From Nitrospirota bacterium (GTDB lineage Bacteria; Nitrospirota; Nitrospiria; Nitrospirales; Nitrospiraceae): a stretch of 41,340 nt of DNA. The notes below the pieces were generated by a model that did no database searches, was not told the origin of the DNA, and worked only from the letters and a program-made list of their open reading frames with translations. This document shows positions 1 through 6,661 of this stretch, piece after piece. A program made the translations under genes and the position numbers. The stretch lies in assembly GCA_016207025.1 (NCBI GenBank), contig JACQQM010000159.1, forward strand, positions 1 through 41,340. The letters are read 5' to 3'. Numbering within the stretch: the stretch's first letter is position 1; each line of letters opens with the position of its first letter.

Positions 1-46
1 CAACAGAAGAAAACAATGGAGAAGATGATCGAAGCGAGATGCTGAC

Positions 47-181
47 TCAGCGGCTTCGATGTGGCGGCCATGACGACAGGCGCACCAATGGCTTCCGGCG
101 GTGGGTCTGCCAATAGGTGATGCTGGCACCAATGAGCCCGATGATGGCAACGACCAGGAGATTCCAGTCAAACTGTGTCAT
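47..181 (-). CDS. Small single-span membrane protein (44 aa), hypothetical
   Basis: This short frame reads ATG at 181 to TGA at 47 on the minus strand and encodes 44 residues. Residues 8-23 (LLVVAIIGLIGASITY) form one plausible membrane span, followed by a basic tail rich in Arg and His (QTHRRKP onward). A good ribosome binding site, GGAGGG, lies about 6 bases upstream of the ATG on the minus strand, which is the main reason to believe it. No family is recognised. It is the first feature in the window, so its operon context downstream is unknown. It could be a chance ORF, because small hydrophobic frames arise easily in GC-rich DNA. Confidence 0.4.
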   Translation of the reverse strand: MTQFDWNLLVVAIIGLIGASITYWQTHRRKPLVRLSSWPPHRSR

Positions 182-314
182 CTTTGCCCTCCAGCCCGTA
201 AACCCATAGGGAAGGCTTGTCCAGAGTATCTGAGCTGCGTAGTTTCGTCAAACCACCATTCTGGCACCGGAGCTTTTGACACCGGGGAACACGGGGAATA
301 CAATCAAGTTCGTT

Positions 315-680
315 ATGGGAACCTTTTCCGTCAAATTTATCCTCAAACATCCCCTCCGCACGGATCAGCAACTCGAACTGGAAGGGCTGGTGGATACAGG
401 GGCTTTGTTCACGCAAGTTCCAGCCAACTTGCTTGACCAGATTGGGCTTGCCTCATCAGGAACGCGAGCGGTGCATTATGCCGATGGCACGAAGGACGTT
501 GTGCCGGTTGCCGATGCGAAGATCGCGATTCACGGTGTAGAGACCCCAACTATGGTGCTCTGCGGCAAGCCGAACTCCCTCGTTCTCCTGGGGGCGGCCA
601 CATTGGAGACCTTGGGCCTTGGCGTGGACTCGATCCACAAGCGTCTGATTCCCATTGAAGCCCCGATGGCCTCCTCATAA
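315..680 (+). CDS. Retropepsin-like (clan AA) aspartic protease family protein
   Basis: A 121-residue single-domain protein with the aspartic-protease signature LVDTGA (catalytic Asp near residue 26), followed by a beta-rich body and the C-terminal family motif LLGAATLETLGLGVD. This is the usual length and layout of small bacterial retropepsin-like proteins, which act as homodimers with one Asp from each chain. The substrate is unknown. The ATG at 315 was chosen because the family begins at about this point. A TTG at 276 would add 13 residues with no family match. No strong ribosome binding site precedes either start. No signal peptide is visible, so it is probably cytoplasmic. A C-rich/G-rich inverted repeat (692-720) follows the stop by 11 bases and may act as a transcript end. 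Confidence 0.75.
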   Translation: MGTFSVKFILKHPLRTDQQLELEGLVDTGALFTQVPANLLDQIGLASSGTRAVHYADGTKDVVPVADAKIAIHGVETPTMVLCGKPNSLVLLGAATLETLGLGVDSIHKRLIPIEAPMASS

Positions 681-723
681 CCCCCCTCCCCCTCCCCACT
701 CCCACTAGGGGCGAGGGGAGAGA

Positions 724-771
724 TGCTGGAGCGGGCATCAGAGCCGAGTTGTGTTCCGATGTTGCCGAACC
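724..771 (+). repeat. Dispersed repeat R1, copy 1
   Basis: A 48-base block starting TGCTGGAGCG and ending GTTGCCGAACC. It recurs in inverted orientation at 38479-38526 with 44 of 48 positions identical by eye. Both copies lie in gene-free, repeat-rich spacers. Confidence 0.8.
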
Positions 772-890
772 GTTTTCAGCACCATCGGGGTGTGAGGCGG
801 TCGAAGGCGACTTCACCGGAAGGGCGGGGAACCCGCTGAAGGAATACCCACACCTTTCTCACTGAGCTGGACGCGTTGGGACGGTGCGAC

Positions 891-922
891 AGCGACATTG
901 CGGGGGAGCCACGCTGATGTGC
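891..922 (+). repeat. Dispersed repeat R4, copy 1
   Basis: A 32-base block from AGCGACAT to GCTGATGTGC, matched 27/32 by the block at 40975-41006. Similarity extends a few bases upstream (CGGTG before both). In the second copy an R2 hairpin follows directly; here that hairpin is absent. Confidence 0.7.
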
Positions 923-948
923 GAAGCGGCAGAATGAGTGAGGCCCGA

Positions 949-980
949 CCGCGCTTGGCTGCTTAGACAGGCAAGCGCGG
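949..980. terminator. Two adjacent hairpins 3' of trpS (949-980 and 988-1004)
   Basis: The first stem is CCGCGCTTG (949-957) with CAAGCGCGG (972-980). A second, perfect stem, ATCCCCC (988-994) with GGGGGAT (998-1004), has a 3-nt loop. They lie 85-140 bases beyond the trpS stop on its strand. Neither has a clear U-tract, so they may stabilise a 3' end rather than terminate transcription. Confidence 0.35.
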
Positions 981-1090
981 ATCGGAGATCCCCCTGTGGG
1001 GGATGGGGGGCGCCGCAGCCATTCTGTCGCGAGCTACAGCAGCTAGGCGAGCACGCACCGGAGCCCAAGCCACCGCCCCAACGCGTCGCC

Positions 1091-2092
1091 TCAAATCTTC
1101 ATTGCCGCCTTCACTTCCTCCAGCGTCTTCTGCGACACCTCCTGGGCCCGCTTGCTGCCCTGGCGGACAATCTCCTCGACCTGATCCGGCTTGGCGGTCA
1201 ATTTATTTCTTCCTTCCCGGATCGGCGCCAGCCGCTCCACCATCGCGTCCGCTGCCAACTTCTTGCAGTCAATGCACCCGATCTCGGCCGTCCGGCACTC
1301 GCGGTTCACCCGCTCGATCACCGGTGCCGGTGAGAAAATCTTGTGGAAGTCAAACACCGGGCAGACGTCCGGGTTGCCGGGGTCGGTCCGCTTCACCCGC
1401 GCCGGGTCCGTCACCATCGTCTTGAGCTTCTGGCGGACCACCGGCTCGGCGTCGGAGAGATTGATGGTGTTCCCGTAGCTCTTGCTCATCTTGCGGCCGT
1501 CGGTGCCCAGCACCTTGGGGAATTTGGTCAGGTGCTCCTGCGGCTCCAGGAAGACCGGGCGGTACAGCTTGTTGAAGCGCCGGGCGATCTCCCGTGTGAG
1601 CTCCAGGTGCGGAAGCTGGTCTTTGCCGACCGGCACGAAGTCTGGCTTGTAGAGCAAAATGTCGGCTGCCTGGAGGACCGGATAGCCGAGGAACCCATAG
1701 GTGGAGAGATCGCGCTCCTTGATCTCCTCCTGCTTCTCCTTGTACGTGGGGTTCCGTTCCAGCCAGGGGATCGGTACGATCATCGAGAGCAGCAGGTGCA
1801 TGATGGCATGTTCCGGGATGCGCGATTGGATGAAGATCGTGGCTCGCTGCGGGTCGATGCCGGCCGCCAGCCAGTCAATAAGCAGCTCCCGCGAGTACTC
1901 TCTGATCTTGCTGGTATCGGCGTAGTTGGTCGAGAGCGCGTGCCAGTCCGCTACGAAAAAGAAGCAGTCGTACTGCTCCTGCAGGGCCTTCCAGTTATCC
2001 AGCGCGCCTAAGAGATTGCCCAGGTGCAGCAGCCCGCTGGGCTGCATACCGCTCAGGACGCGTTTTTGCACGGGGGATGCAGGGGTTGCCAT
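1091..2092 (-). CDS. trpS: Tryptophanyl-tRNA synthetase
   Basis: This cytoplasmic class I aminoacyl-tRNA synthetase charges tRNA-Trp with tryptophan using ATP. The 333-residue length is normal for bacterial TrpS. The HIGH-type motif appears as PSGLLHLGN (residues 18-26) and the KMSKS loop is intact at 201-205, within GRKMSKSYGNTI. A two-cysteine segment (IGCIDCKK) near the C-terminus is common in this family. The ATG at 2092 follows a GGAG ribosome binding site and gives the expected N-terminus; an in-frame start at 2149 would add 19 residues with no family match. It lies 16 bases downstream of the M50 protease gene on the same strand, so the two are likely cotranscribed. Confidence 0.97.
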   Translation of the reverse strand: MATPASPVQKRVLSGMQPSGLLHLGNLLGALDNWKALQEQYDCFFFVADWHALSTNYADTSKIREYSRELLIDWLAAGIDPQRATIFIQSRIPEHAIMHLLLSMIVPIPWLERNPTYKEKQEEIKERDLSTYGFLGYPVLQAADILLYKPDFVPVGKDQLPHLELTREIARRFNKLYRPVFLEPQEHLTKFPKVLGTDGRKMSKSYGNTINLSDAEPVVRQKLKTMVTDPARVKRTDPGNPDVCPVFDFHKIFSPAPVIERVNRECRTAEIGCIDCKKLAADAMVERLAPIREGRNKLTAKPDQVEEIVRQGSKRAQEVSQKTLEEVKAAMKI

Positions 2093-2108
2093 CAGTCCAC
2101 TCCAGCGT

Positions 2109-2831
2109 TCATTGCAGCACGGTCGAGAGGATCGAGCTCGCCATGACATTGACGAGCGTGCCGGTAATCGTCCGGATCACGTGAATCTGAGGGTCCAGCA
2201 TGATCAGCCCGACGATGATCAACATCCCATAGGGTTCCAGGCGGCTCAGCGCCATCGCAGATCGGGCGGGAAGCAGGCTGGTCAGGACCCGCCCTCCATC
2301 CAGGGGCGGGATCGGAATCAGGTTGAACATCATGAGCAGGATGTTGATGAACACCGAATAGAGCGCCATGGCCGCCAGCGGCAGCAAGAACATCCCCAAC
2401 AGGTCGCGGCGCGGGCCCATGCCGGGCTGTGGCGGCCAATAGGCCGTCAGCGTGGGATCAATCGTCAGGATCAGGCTGAGAGTCACAGCGCTCGCGATGG
2501 CCAAGAGCAAATTCATCCCCGGTCCGGCGGCAGCCACCAGCGCCATATCCCGGCGGGGATTGCGGAGCTGGGCAGGATTCACAGGGACCGGTTTGGCCCA
2601 CCCTAGAAAAAATCCGCCTGGAATGAGCAGGCAGAGGAGAGGGAGGATCACGGTTCCGAAGGGGTCCACGTGGGCCAGCGGGTTGAGCGTCAACCGCCCC
2701 TGCAGGCGCGCGGTGGCATCGCCGTAGCGATTCGCGACCCACCCGTGGGCGTACTCGTGCAGGACCATGGCCAGGAGCAGCGGGAGAGCCATGTAGGAGA
2801 TCGTGTAAAGAATCTGGGGTAATGAGTTCAT
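2109..2831 (-). CDS. Site-2-protease-type intramembrane metalloprotease (M50 family)
   Basis: This is a 240-residue polytopic membrane protein of the compact rhomboid-like S2P (M50B) group that cuts substrates within the membrane. The zinc motif HEYAH is at residues 25-29. The third ligand is the Asp of PPLDGG (D178). The family motifs NPLAHVDPFGT (50-60) and GWAKPVPVNP (77-86) are intact. At least five hydrophobic segments are visible and there is no PDZ domain. The ATG at 2831 (MNSLPQ) fits the family; a start at 2861 adds 10 residues. It is the upstream partner of trpS, a common arrangement for this gene. Its 5' side is filled by a 176-bp TIR-bounded repeat (2872-3047). Physiological substrates are unknown. 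Confidence 0.92.
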   Translation of the reverse strand: MNSLPQILYTISYMALPLLLAMVLHEYAHGWVANRYGDATARLQGRLTLNPLAHVDPFGTVILPLLCLLIPGGFFLGWAKPVPVNPAQLRNPRRDMALVAAAGPGMNLLLAIASAVTLSLILTIDPTLTAYWPPQPGMGPRRDLLGMFLLPLAAMALYSVFINILLMMFNLIPIPPLDGGRVLTSLLPARSAMALSRLEPYGMLIIVGLIMLDPQIHVIRTITGTLVNVMASSILSTVLQ

Positions 2832-2871
2832 AGGATACCGTGCCCGCCTGATGAGCAGCAACTGACCCCAA

Positions 2872-3047
2872 GATGCTCAAAAAGGTCAACCAACGCGGCC
2901 GCAGGGAGTAAGGACCCCAACGGCTTGCACCCGTTGCTTTCTGCAAGAGCAACGGGTACCCGGAACGTTGAGGGGTACGACGGGTACCCATTGCCTGGCC
3001 TCGTGCAATGGGTGATGAGAACAAAGTTGGGGGCCTTTTTCAGCATC
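2872..3047. repeat. TIR-bounded MITE/REP-like element carrying two R2 hairpins
   Basis: The ends are GATGCTCAAAAAGG (2872-2885) and CCTTTTTCAGCATC (3034-3047), inverted repeats matching at 13 of 14 positions. The 176-bp body has no coding capacity. It holds two hairpins: ACCCGTTGCT/AGCAACGGGT (2929-2957) and ACCCATTGC/GCAATGGGT (2986-3013). The second differs from the first by a compensatory G-C to A-T pair. The element ends 3 bases from the stop codon of the upstream minus-strand gene. It looks like a non-autonomous mobile or REP-type element; no transposase is present. Confidence 0.7.
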
Positions 3048-3050
3048 CTG

Positions 3051-5045
3051 TTACTCGAGCTGGACAAATTTGCCCCGATTCACCTGAATGAGCAAAGCCC
3101 GCCGCTCCAAGGTGCCGCCCGGGCCGAAGCCGGCCGGGCCTCCCAGCGAGGGGAAATCCTGGAGCTTCAGGAGCTGGTCGCGGACGCCCTTTCCGGACGA
3201 GGCGCCCTTGCGGATCGCTTCCAGGACCAGCCGCGTCGCGTCGTAGGCTTGGGCGGCGAACATCGAGGGATTGGTCTGATAGCGTCGCCGGTACCGATCG
3301 ACGAACTCCCGGACCTGGGGATCCGAACCGCCGGGGAAGAACCCGTCCACGAAGACGCCCCCATCAATCGTGTGATCGGCCAGCCGCAGCAGGTCCGGCG
3401 AATTCCACCCATTGCTGCCCAGCAGCGGAACCTTGACATCGTGGAACACCAGTTGCGGGGCGATCAACGCGATCTGCGCATAGCTGCCGGGCAAGAAGAT
3501 CGCGTCGAACCCCGGAGCATAGGTGATCCGGATCACGCCCTTGCTGGTCTTCTCTTGAGTCGCCGTGCCGTACCGCTTGAGGTCTTCCGCCTTCAACCGT
3601 TTGATCGGGGAGCCGAAATCCGTGTCGGTCTCCTTGTAGGACTCCACGGCGATGACCTCGCCGCCGAGCTGCCGGATTTCCTGGCTGAAGAGACGGCTGA
3701 GTTCCTGGCCGTAGGCGGTGTCGGGGTACAGAATGCAGAACCGGCGATACCCCAGACGGGCGGCATAGTCGGCGATGCGATGCGCCTGTAATGGAAAAGT
3801 GAGCGCGGTGCTGAACAGAAAGGTCCCCAGTTGGCGCACGTTGGTCAGGGTGGCGGTCGGCGTAATGAACGGCGTCTCGGTTTGCTCGGCGAGGCTGGCT
3901 GCCAGCGGGAGATCGCGCGAGAGCAAGGGACCGATGACCGCCAGCGGCCGATATTCGGCCGCCAGGTCGGCCAGCTCGGCCCGGACGATGATTTTGTCCA
4001 CTTCACTGTCCTTGACTACCAATCCCAGCGACGTGAGGCCCAGACTTTCTTTCCCTTTCTCGATCGCCAGGCGGACGCCGTTCAACGCTTCGTTCCCGTA
4101 GAGGCTCAGGCGGCCGCTGAGCGGGAGCACTGCGGCGATCACGAACTGGCTGGCTTTCAGCTTCGCCTTGAACGACCGGAGCAGGTCCGAGGCGGTTTGC
4201 GTGTACTCGTGGCTCGGAAAGCGGCTCAGGAAGATGCGGATGCTCCGCTCGGCCAGATGCTCTTCTCCACGAGACGCGTGCAGCTCGATCAGGCGGATCA
4301 AGGCCAGGTCCCCGGGATACGCCGCCGGATAGGCGTCGCGCAGCTTGACCAGCGCCTTCTTATCCATCTTGTCGAACACCAGGCTGCGAATACGGTCGCG
4401 AATCTCGTCCCGCTGGTCCGCCTGCGAGAGAGCCAATTCGTCGAGCCGGGCTTCGATCGCGCGCAGGAAATCCTTTTTGGCGGCCTGGATCTCCCCGGTC
4501 AGGGCAAGCGCCTCGAGCTTCGTTTCTACGTCGGGCGCGAGGCTGCGCGCTTCCGAGAGCGCGGGAAGCGCCGCGTCTAGATTGCCGAGTTGAGCGTGCG
4601 CGGTTCCCAAGAGAAGCTGCGCGCGGGCCGCCAGCTCGGACGACGGAAATTCACTCAGCAGGAGTTCCAAGTAGGTGACGGCTTCCGCGTACTCCTTTTT
4701 GCCGTTGAGCGCGGCGGCCATCAGCAGGTAGGCGTGGTCCAGGGACCCCGAGCGCGGCGCGCCGGCGATGAAGTTCTTGAGGATCCCGATCGCCGCGTCT
4801 TCCTCGTGGTCGTCGATCAAGGCCTTGGCGCGGGCCAGGGACTCTTTGGCGGCCTGCCCGCTGCCGGCGGCAGGCTGTTCAACGCGGCTGACGGCCGCGT
4901 GAGCCGACGAGGCGAGGGAGCAGAGCGACAGGAGAGTGAGGAAAGACGGGACAACCAGAACGGACAGCACAGGGAGCCACGCGGCGGATGCGAGCACACT
5001 GGAGGCGAGATGGCCTCGCTGCTGTGAACAAGCTGGAATGGGCAT
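3051..5045 (-). CDS. TPR plus periplasmic-binding-fold protein (LpoA / Leu-Ile-Val-binding-like)
   Basis: A 664-residue exported protein. The N-terminus has a hydrophobic signal segment ending SSAHA (about residues 30-50). The next 250 residues are helical, TPR-like repeats (AYLLMAAALNGKKEYAEAV and similar). From about residue 300, a type I periplasmic-binding fold begins (VIAAVLPLSGRLSLYGNEAL, then AVIGPLLSRDLPLAASLAEQ and a C-terminal AAQAYDATRLVLEAI). This architecture matches penicillin-binding-protein activator LpoA and branched-chain amino acid receptors; without transporter genes nearby, the activator-like role is favoured. The ATG at 5045 has a close GGGAGG. An upstream frame to 5219 is rejected because it would start before the predicted promoter's transcript. 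Function remains inferred. Confidence 0.8.
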   Translation of the reverse strand: MPIPACSQQRGHLASSVLASAAWLPVLSVLVVPSFLTLLSLCSLASSAHAAVSRVEQPAAGSGQAAKESLARAKALIDDHEEDAAIGILKNFIAGAPRSGSLDHAYLLMAAALNGKKEYAEAVTYLELLLSEFPSSELAARAQLLLGTAHAQLGNLDAALPALSEARSLAPDVETKLEALALTGEIQAAKKDFLRAIEARLDELALSQADQRDEIRDRIRSLVFDKMDKKALVKLRDAYPAAYPGDLALIRLIELHASRGEEHLAERSIRIFLSRFPSHEYTQTASDLLRSFKAKLKASQFVIAAVLPLSGRLSLYGNEALNGVRLAIEKGKESLGLTSLGLVVKDSEVDKIIVRAELADLAAEYRPLAVIGPLLSRDLPLAASLAEQTETPFITPTATLTNVRQLGTFLFSTALTFPLQAHRIADYAARLGYRRFCILYPDTAYGQELSRLFSQEIRQLGGEVIAVESYKETDTDFGSPIKRLKAEDLKRYGTATQEKTSKGVIRITYAPGFDAIFLPGSYAQIALIAPQLVFHDVKVPLLGSNGWNSPDLLRLADHTIDGGVFVDGFFPGGSDPQVREFVDRYRRRYQTNPSMFAAQAYDATRLVLEAIRKGASSGKGVRDQLLKLQDFPSLGGPAGFGPGGTLERRALLIQVNRGKFVQLE

Positions 5046-5108
5046 TGCCTCCCGGCATATCGGACGCTTAATTCCCGTGTGAGATGGGTCTCCGCCAAAG
5101 ACGCTAGA

Positions 5109-5133
5109 CCCGGCCGGCTCACCGGCTCGCCGG
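5109..5133. repeat. Repeat R5 hairpin, copy 1
   Basis: A 25-base block beginning CCCGGCCGGCTCACCG. Similar blocks lie at 19884-19908 (1 difference) and 38354-38378 (3 differences). Inner arms are GCCGGC and GCCGGC; in the third copy they are GCCGCC and GGCGGC, so pairing is preserved. It sits in the leader of the minus-strand gene. Confidence 0.6.
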
Positions 5134-5198
5134 CGTCCGCAGACTTGACGCTCCTTATTCGTCGCGTCGCGGACCCCACATCCATCGGAGCGAATTGT

Positions 5199-5227
5199 AC
5201 TATAGGGACCGAGGTGCATGGTGTCAA
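5199..5227 (-). promoter_or_regulatory. Sigma-70-type promoter for the LpoA-like gene
   Basis: On the minus strand, TTGACA (5227-5222) is separated by exactly 17 bases from TATAGT (5204-5199). This is close to the consensus. It predicts a transcript start near 5190 and a leader of about 145 bases that contains repeat R5. Confidence 0.75.
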
Positions 5228-5249
5228 GGCGCAGAACCCCGTCTCAGTA

Positions 5250-5278
5250 TTGTGTTTGAAGACAGTCGCGGCTATAGT
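5250..5278 (+). promoter_or_regulatory. Candidate promoter for xerD
   Basis: TTGTGT (5250-5255), a 17-base spacer, then TATAGT (5273-5278). The -10 box is good and the -35 weak. It is back to back with the minus-strand promoter, with only 22 bases between the two -35 boxes, so the two may compete or share a regulator. Confidence 0.5.
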
Positions 5279-5318
5279 CAGGAGAGAAAGTCGTGAACTT
5301 GCCGATCCCAATCACTTT

Positions 5319-6260
5319 ATGACAGAAAGAGTGGCCGCAACGGACGCGTTGGTCGAGCGATACCTCAACGAGCTTCGTGTCGAGGGCGGGCTGTCATGGA
5401 ATACGCTGGAGGCTTACCGGCGAGACCTCGGCAAGTTTTCCGAGTTTCTGCGTGCGATGGGCCTCCACGATCCTGCCGCGGCGACGCGCCAGGCGATGGC
5501 CGAGTTCTTGGGGTTTTTGAAACGCGCGCAGCTCTCGGCGGCGTCAACCGCGCGATGCCTGGCGGCGCTCCGTGGATTCTATCGGTTTCTCTGCCGGGAA
5601 CGTCTCGCGCAGGAGAATCCGATGGTCAACCTGGGCGCGCCCCGTCCCTGGACGAGGCTGCCCAGGACCCTCAGCCAGAGCGAGGTGACGCGACTGCTCG
5701 AATGCCCGAACGGGTCGCGTCCGGAGGACCTCCGCGACGCCGCCATGTTGGAGTTGCTCTACGCGACCGGGCTTCGCGTGTCCGAGCTGGTCAACGTGGA
5801 GTTGTCGCGATTGAATCTCGCGGTGGGCTATGTGCTGGCCACCGGCAAGGGATCAAAGCAGCGGGTGGTCCCGATCGGCGACGTGGCGCGGCGGAAGGTG
5901 CAGACGTACCTCGACCGGGCGCGTCCCCTGCTGATGAAGCACCGGACCTCTCCCAATGTCTTCGTGAGCCGCCGCGGCACGAAGCTGACCCGCCAGGGCT
6001 TTTGGAAATTGCTGCGCGCGCGGGCGCGGTGTGCCGGCATCACCAAGCCGATCTCCCCGCACATGTTGCGACACTCCTTCGCCACTCACCTCTTGGACCA
6101 TGGAGCCGACCTTCGATCCGTTCAGGCGATGCTGGGGCATGCCCGCATCTCCACCACTCAAATCTACACACACGTGGAGCGCGAGCGCTTGAAACGCCTC
6201 CATACGGAACTGTTTCCTAGAAAACATCGCCGCTCGTTGCGAAGGGAGAAGTCAGTATGA
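5319..6260 (+). CDS. xerD: Tyrosine recombinase XerD/XerC
   Basis: A 313-residue site-specific recombinase that resolves chromosome dimers at dif during division. The N-terminal SAM-like DNA-binding domain spans about residues 8-95 and the catalytic domain 115-295. All active-site residues are present: R153 (GLRVSEL), K177 (TGKGSKQR), H248 and R251 (PHMLRHSFATHLL), H274 (LGHARISTT) and nucleophile Y283 (QIYTHV). The HMLRHSFATHLL motif resembles XerD more than phage integrases, and no phage genes adjoin. The ATG at 5319 gives the family N-terminus although no strong ribosome binding site is near it. A basic tail (RKHRRSLRREKSV) ends the protein. Whether it acts as XerC or XerD cannot be settled here. 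Confidence 0.93.
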   Translation: MTERVAATDALVERYLNELRVEGGLSWNTLEAYRRDLGKFSEFLRAMGLHDPAAATRQAMAEFLGFLKRAQLSAASTARCLAALRGFYRFLCRERLAQENPMVNLGAPRPWTRLPRTLSQSEVTRLLECPNGSRPEDLRDAAMLELLYATGLRVSELVNVELSRLNLAVGYVLATGKGSKQRVVPIGDVARRKVQTYLDRARPLLMKHRTSPNVFVSRRGTKLTRQGFWKLLRARARCAGITKPISPHMLRHSFATHLLDHGADLRSVQAMLGHARISTTQIYTHVERERLKRLHTELFPRKHRRSLRREKSV

Positions 6261-6272
6261 TGAACGATGAAC
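6259..6272 (+). repeat. Short heptad remnant (E8) at the xerD stop codon
   Basis: Two perfect copies of GATGAAC in tandem, overlapping the xerD TGA. The word matches the one used in element E3 (26933-27036). No right arm is present, so this is either a remnant or chance. Confidence 0.35.
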
Positions 6273-6313
6273 GGAAGAGGCCACATGCGTCGTTTGGCTG
6301 GCCGGGTGTCCGG

Positions 6314-6342
6314 TTGACAAGACAGAGCGGAGTTGTTACGAT
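6314..6342 (+). promoter_or_regulatory. Sigma-70 promoter for the tRNA pair
   Basis: TTGACA (6314-6319), a 17-base spacer, and TACGAT (6337-6342). The tRNA-Val gene starts 29 bases after the -10 box. No hairpin terminator is seen after the tRNAs, so this promoter may also feed tolQ. Confidence 0.75.
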
Positions 6343-6371
6343 GCGCAACTATTCGGCAAGCTTGAGGATTC

Positions 6372-6447
6372 GGGCGGATAGCTCAGGTGGGAGAGCGCTG
6401 CCCTTACAAGGCAGAGGTCACAGGTTCGATCCCTGTTCCGCCTACCA
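6372..6447 (+). tRNA. tRNA-Val (anticodon TAC)
   Basis: A complete 76-nt cloverleaf with encoded CCA. The acceptor stem is GGGCGGA/TCCGCCT (first pair G-U), the D arm GCTC/GAGC, the anticodon arm CTGCC-CTTACAA-GGCAG giving TAC, and the T arm ACAGG-TTCGATC-CCTGT. Confidence 0.97.
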
Positions 6448-6507
6448 CTTGCTTATCGCGGACGGGAACGAGCGTGCTTATCATCATTCCTTATTCCTTC
6501 TAGGCAA

Positions 6508-6586
6508 GGGGCCGTCGTTCAGCTTGGTTTAGGACGCCAGATTGTCAATCTGGAGGTCGCGGGTTCAAATCCCGTCGGCCCCGCCA
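6508..6586 (+). tRNA. tRNA-Asp (anticodon GTC)
   Basis: A complete 79-nt cloverleaf with encoded CCA. The acceptor stem is GGGGCCG/CGGCCCC with G discriminator, the anticodon arm CCAGA-TTGTCAA-TCTGG giving GTC, and the T arm GCGGG-TTCAAAT-CCCGT. The D loop is long (11 nt). Confidence 0.97.
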
Positions 6587-6661
6587 CTTTTTTCCCCATG
6601 CGAATCCAGTGTTCTCTGCGTCGCATGTTTCCCGCTGTCCGGGAGGAGACGCGTTAGAGTA

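Larger units (their letters stand above)
681..1090. other. Gene-free repeat-rich spacer between convergent genes
   Basis: No credible gene lies here; the ORFs are shadows in GC-rich DNA. The stretch holds an inverted repeat CTCCCC/GGGGAG (692-697/715-720), repeat R1 (724-771), a partial copy of repeat R3 (about 804-827), repeat R4 (891-922), and two strong hairpins (949-980 and 988-1004). The hairpins sit between the 3' end of trpS and the retropepsin-like gene, so they are candidates for transcript ends from either side. Confidence 0.7.

Noticed and set aside
1343-2011. Long plus-strand frame (222 aa) opposite trpS
   Set aside because: It is the antisense shadow of trpS, with low-complexity Arg/Gly/Glu composition and no motif. 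Similar long shadows lie opposite the 3051-5045, tolB, mtnP/PfkB and carbamoyltransferase genes.
5046-5219. N-terminal extension of the LpoA-like protein to a start at 5219
   Set aside because: It would begin upstream of the predicted transcript start, run through repeat R5, and place a signal peptide about 85 residues into the protein.
6542-6661. N-terminal extension of TolQ through the tRNA-Asp gene
   Set aside because: The frame reads through the tRNA itself; TolQ proteins start close to the ATG at 6662.
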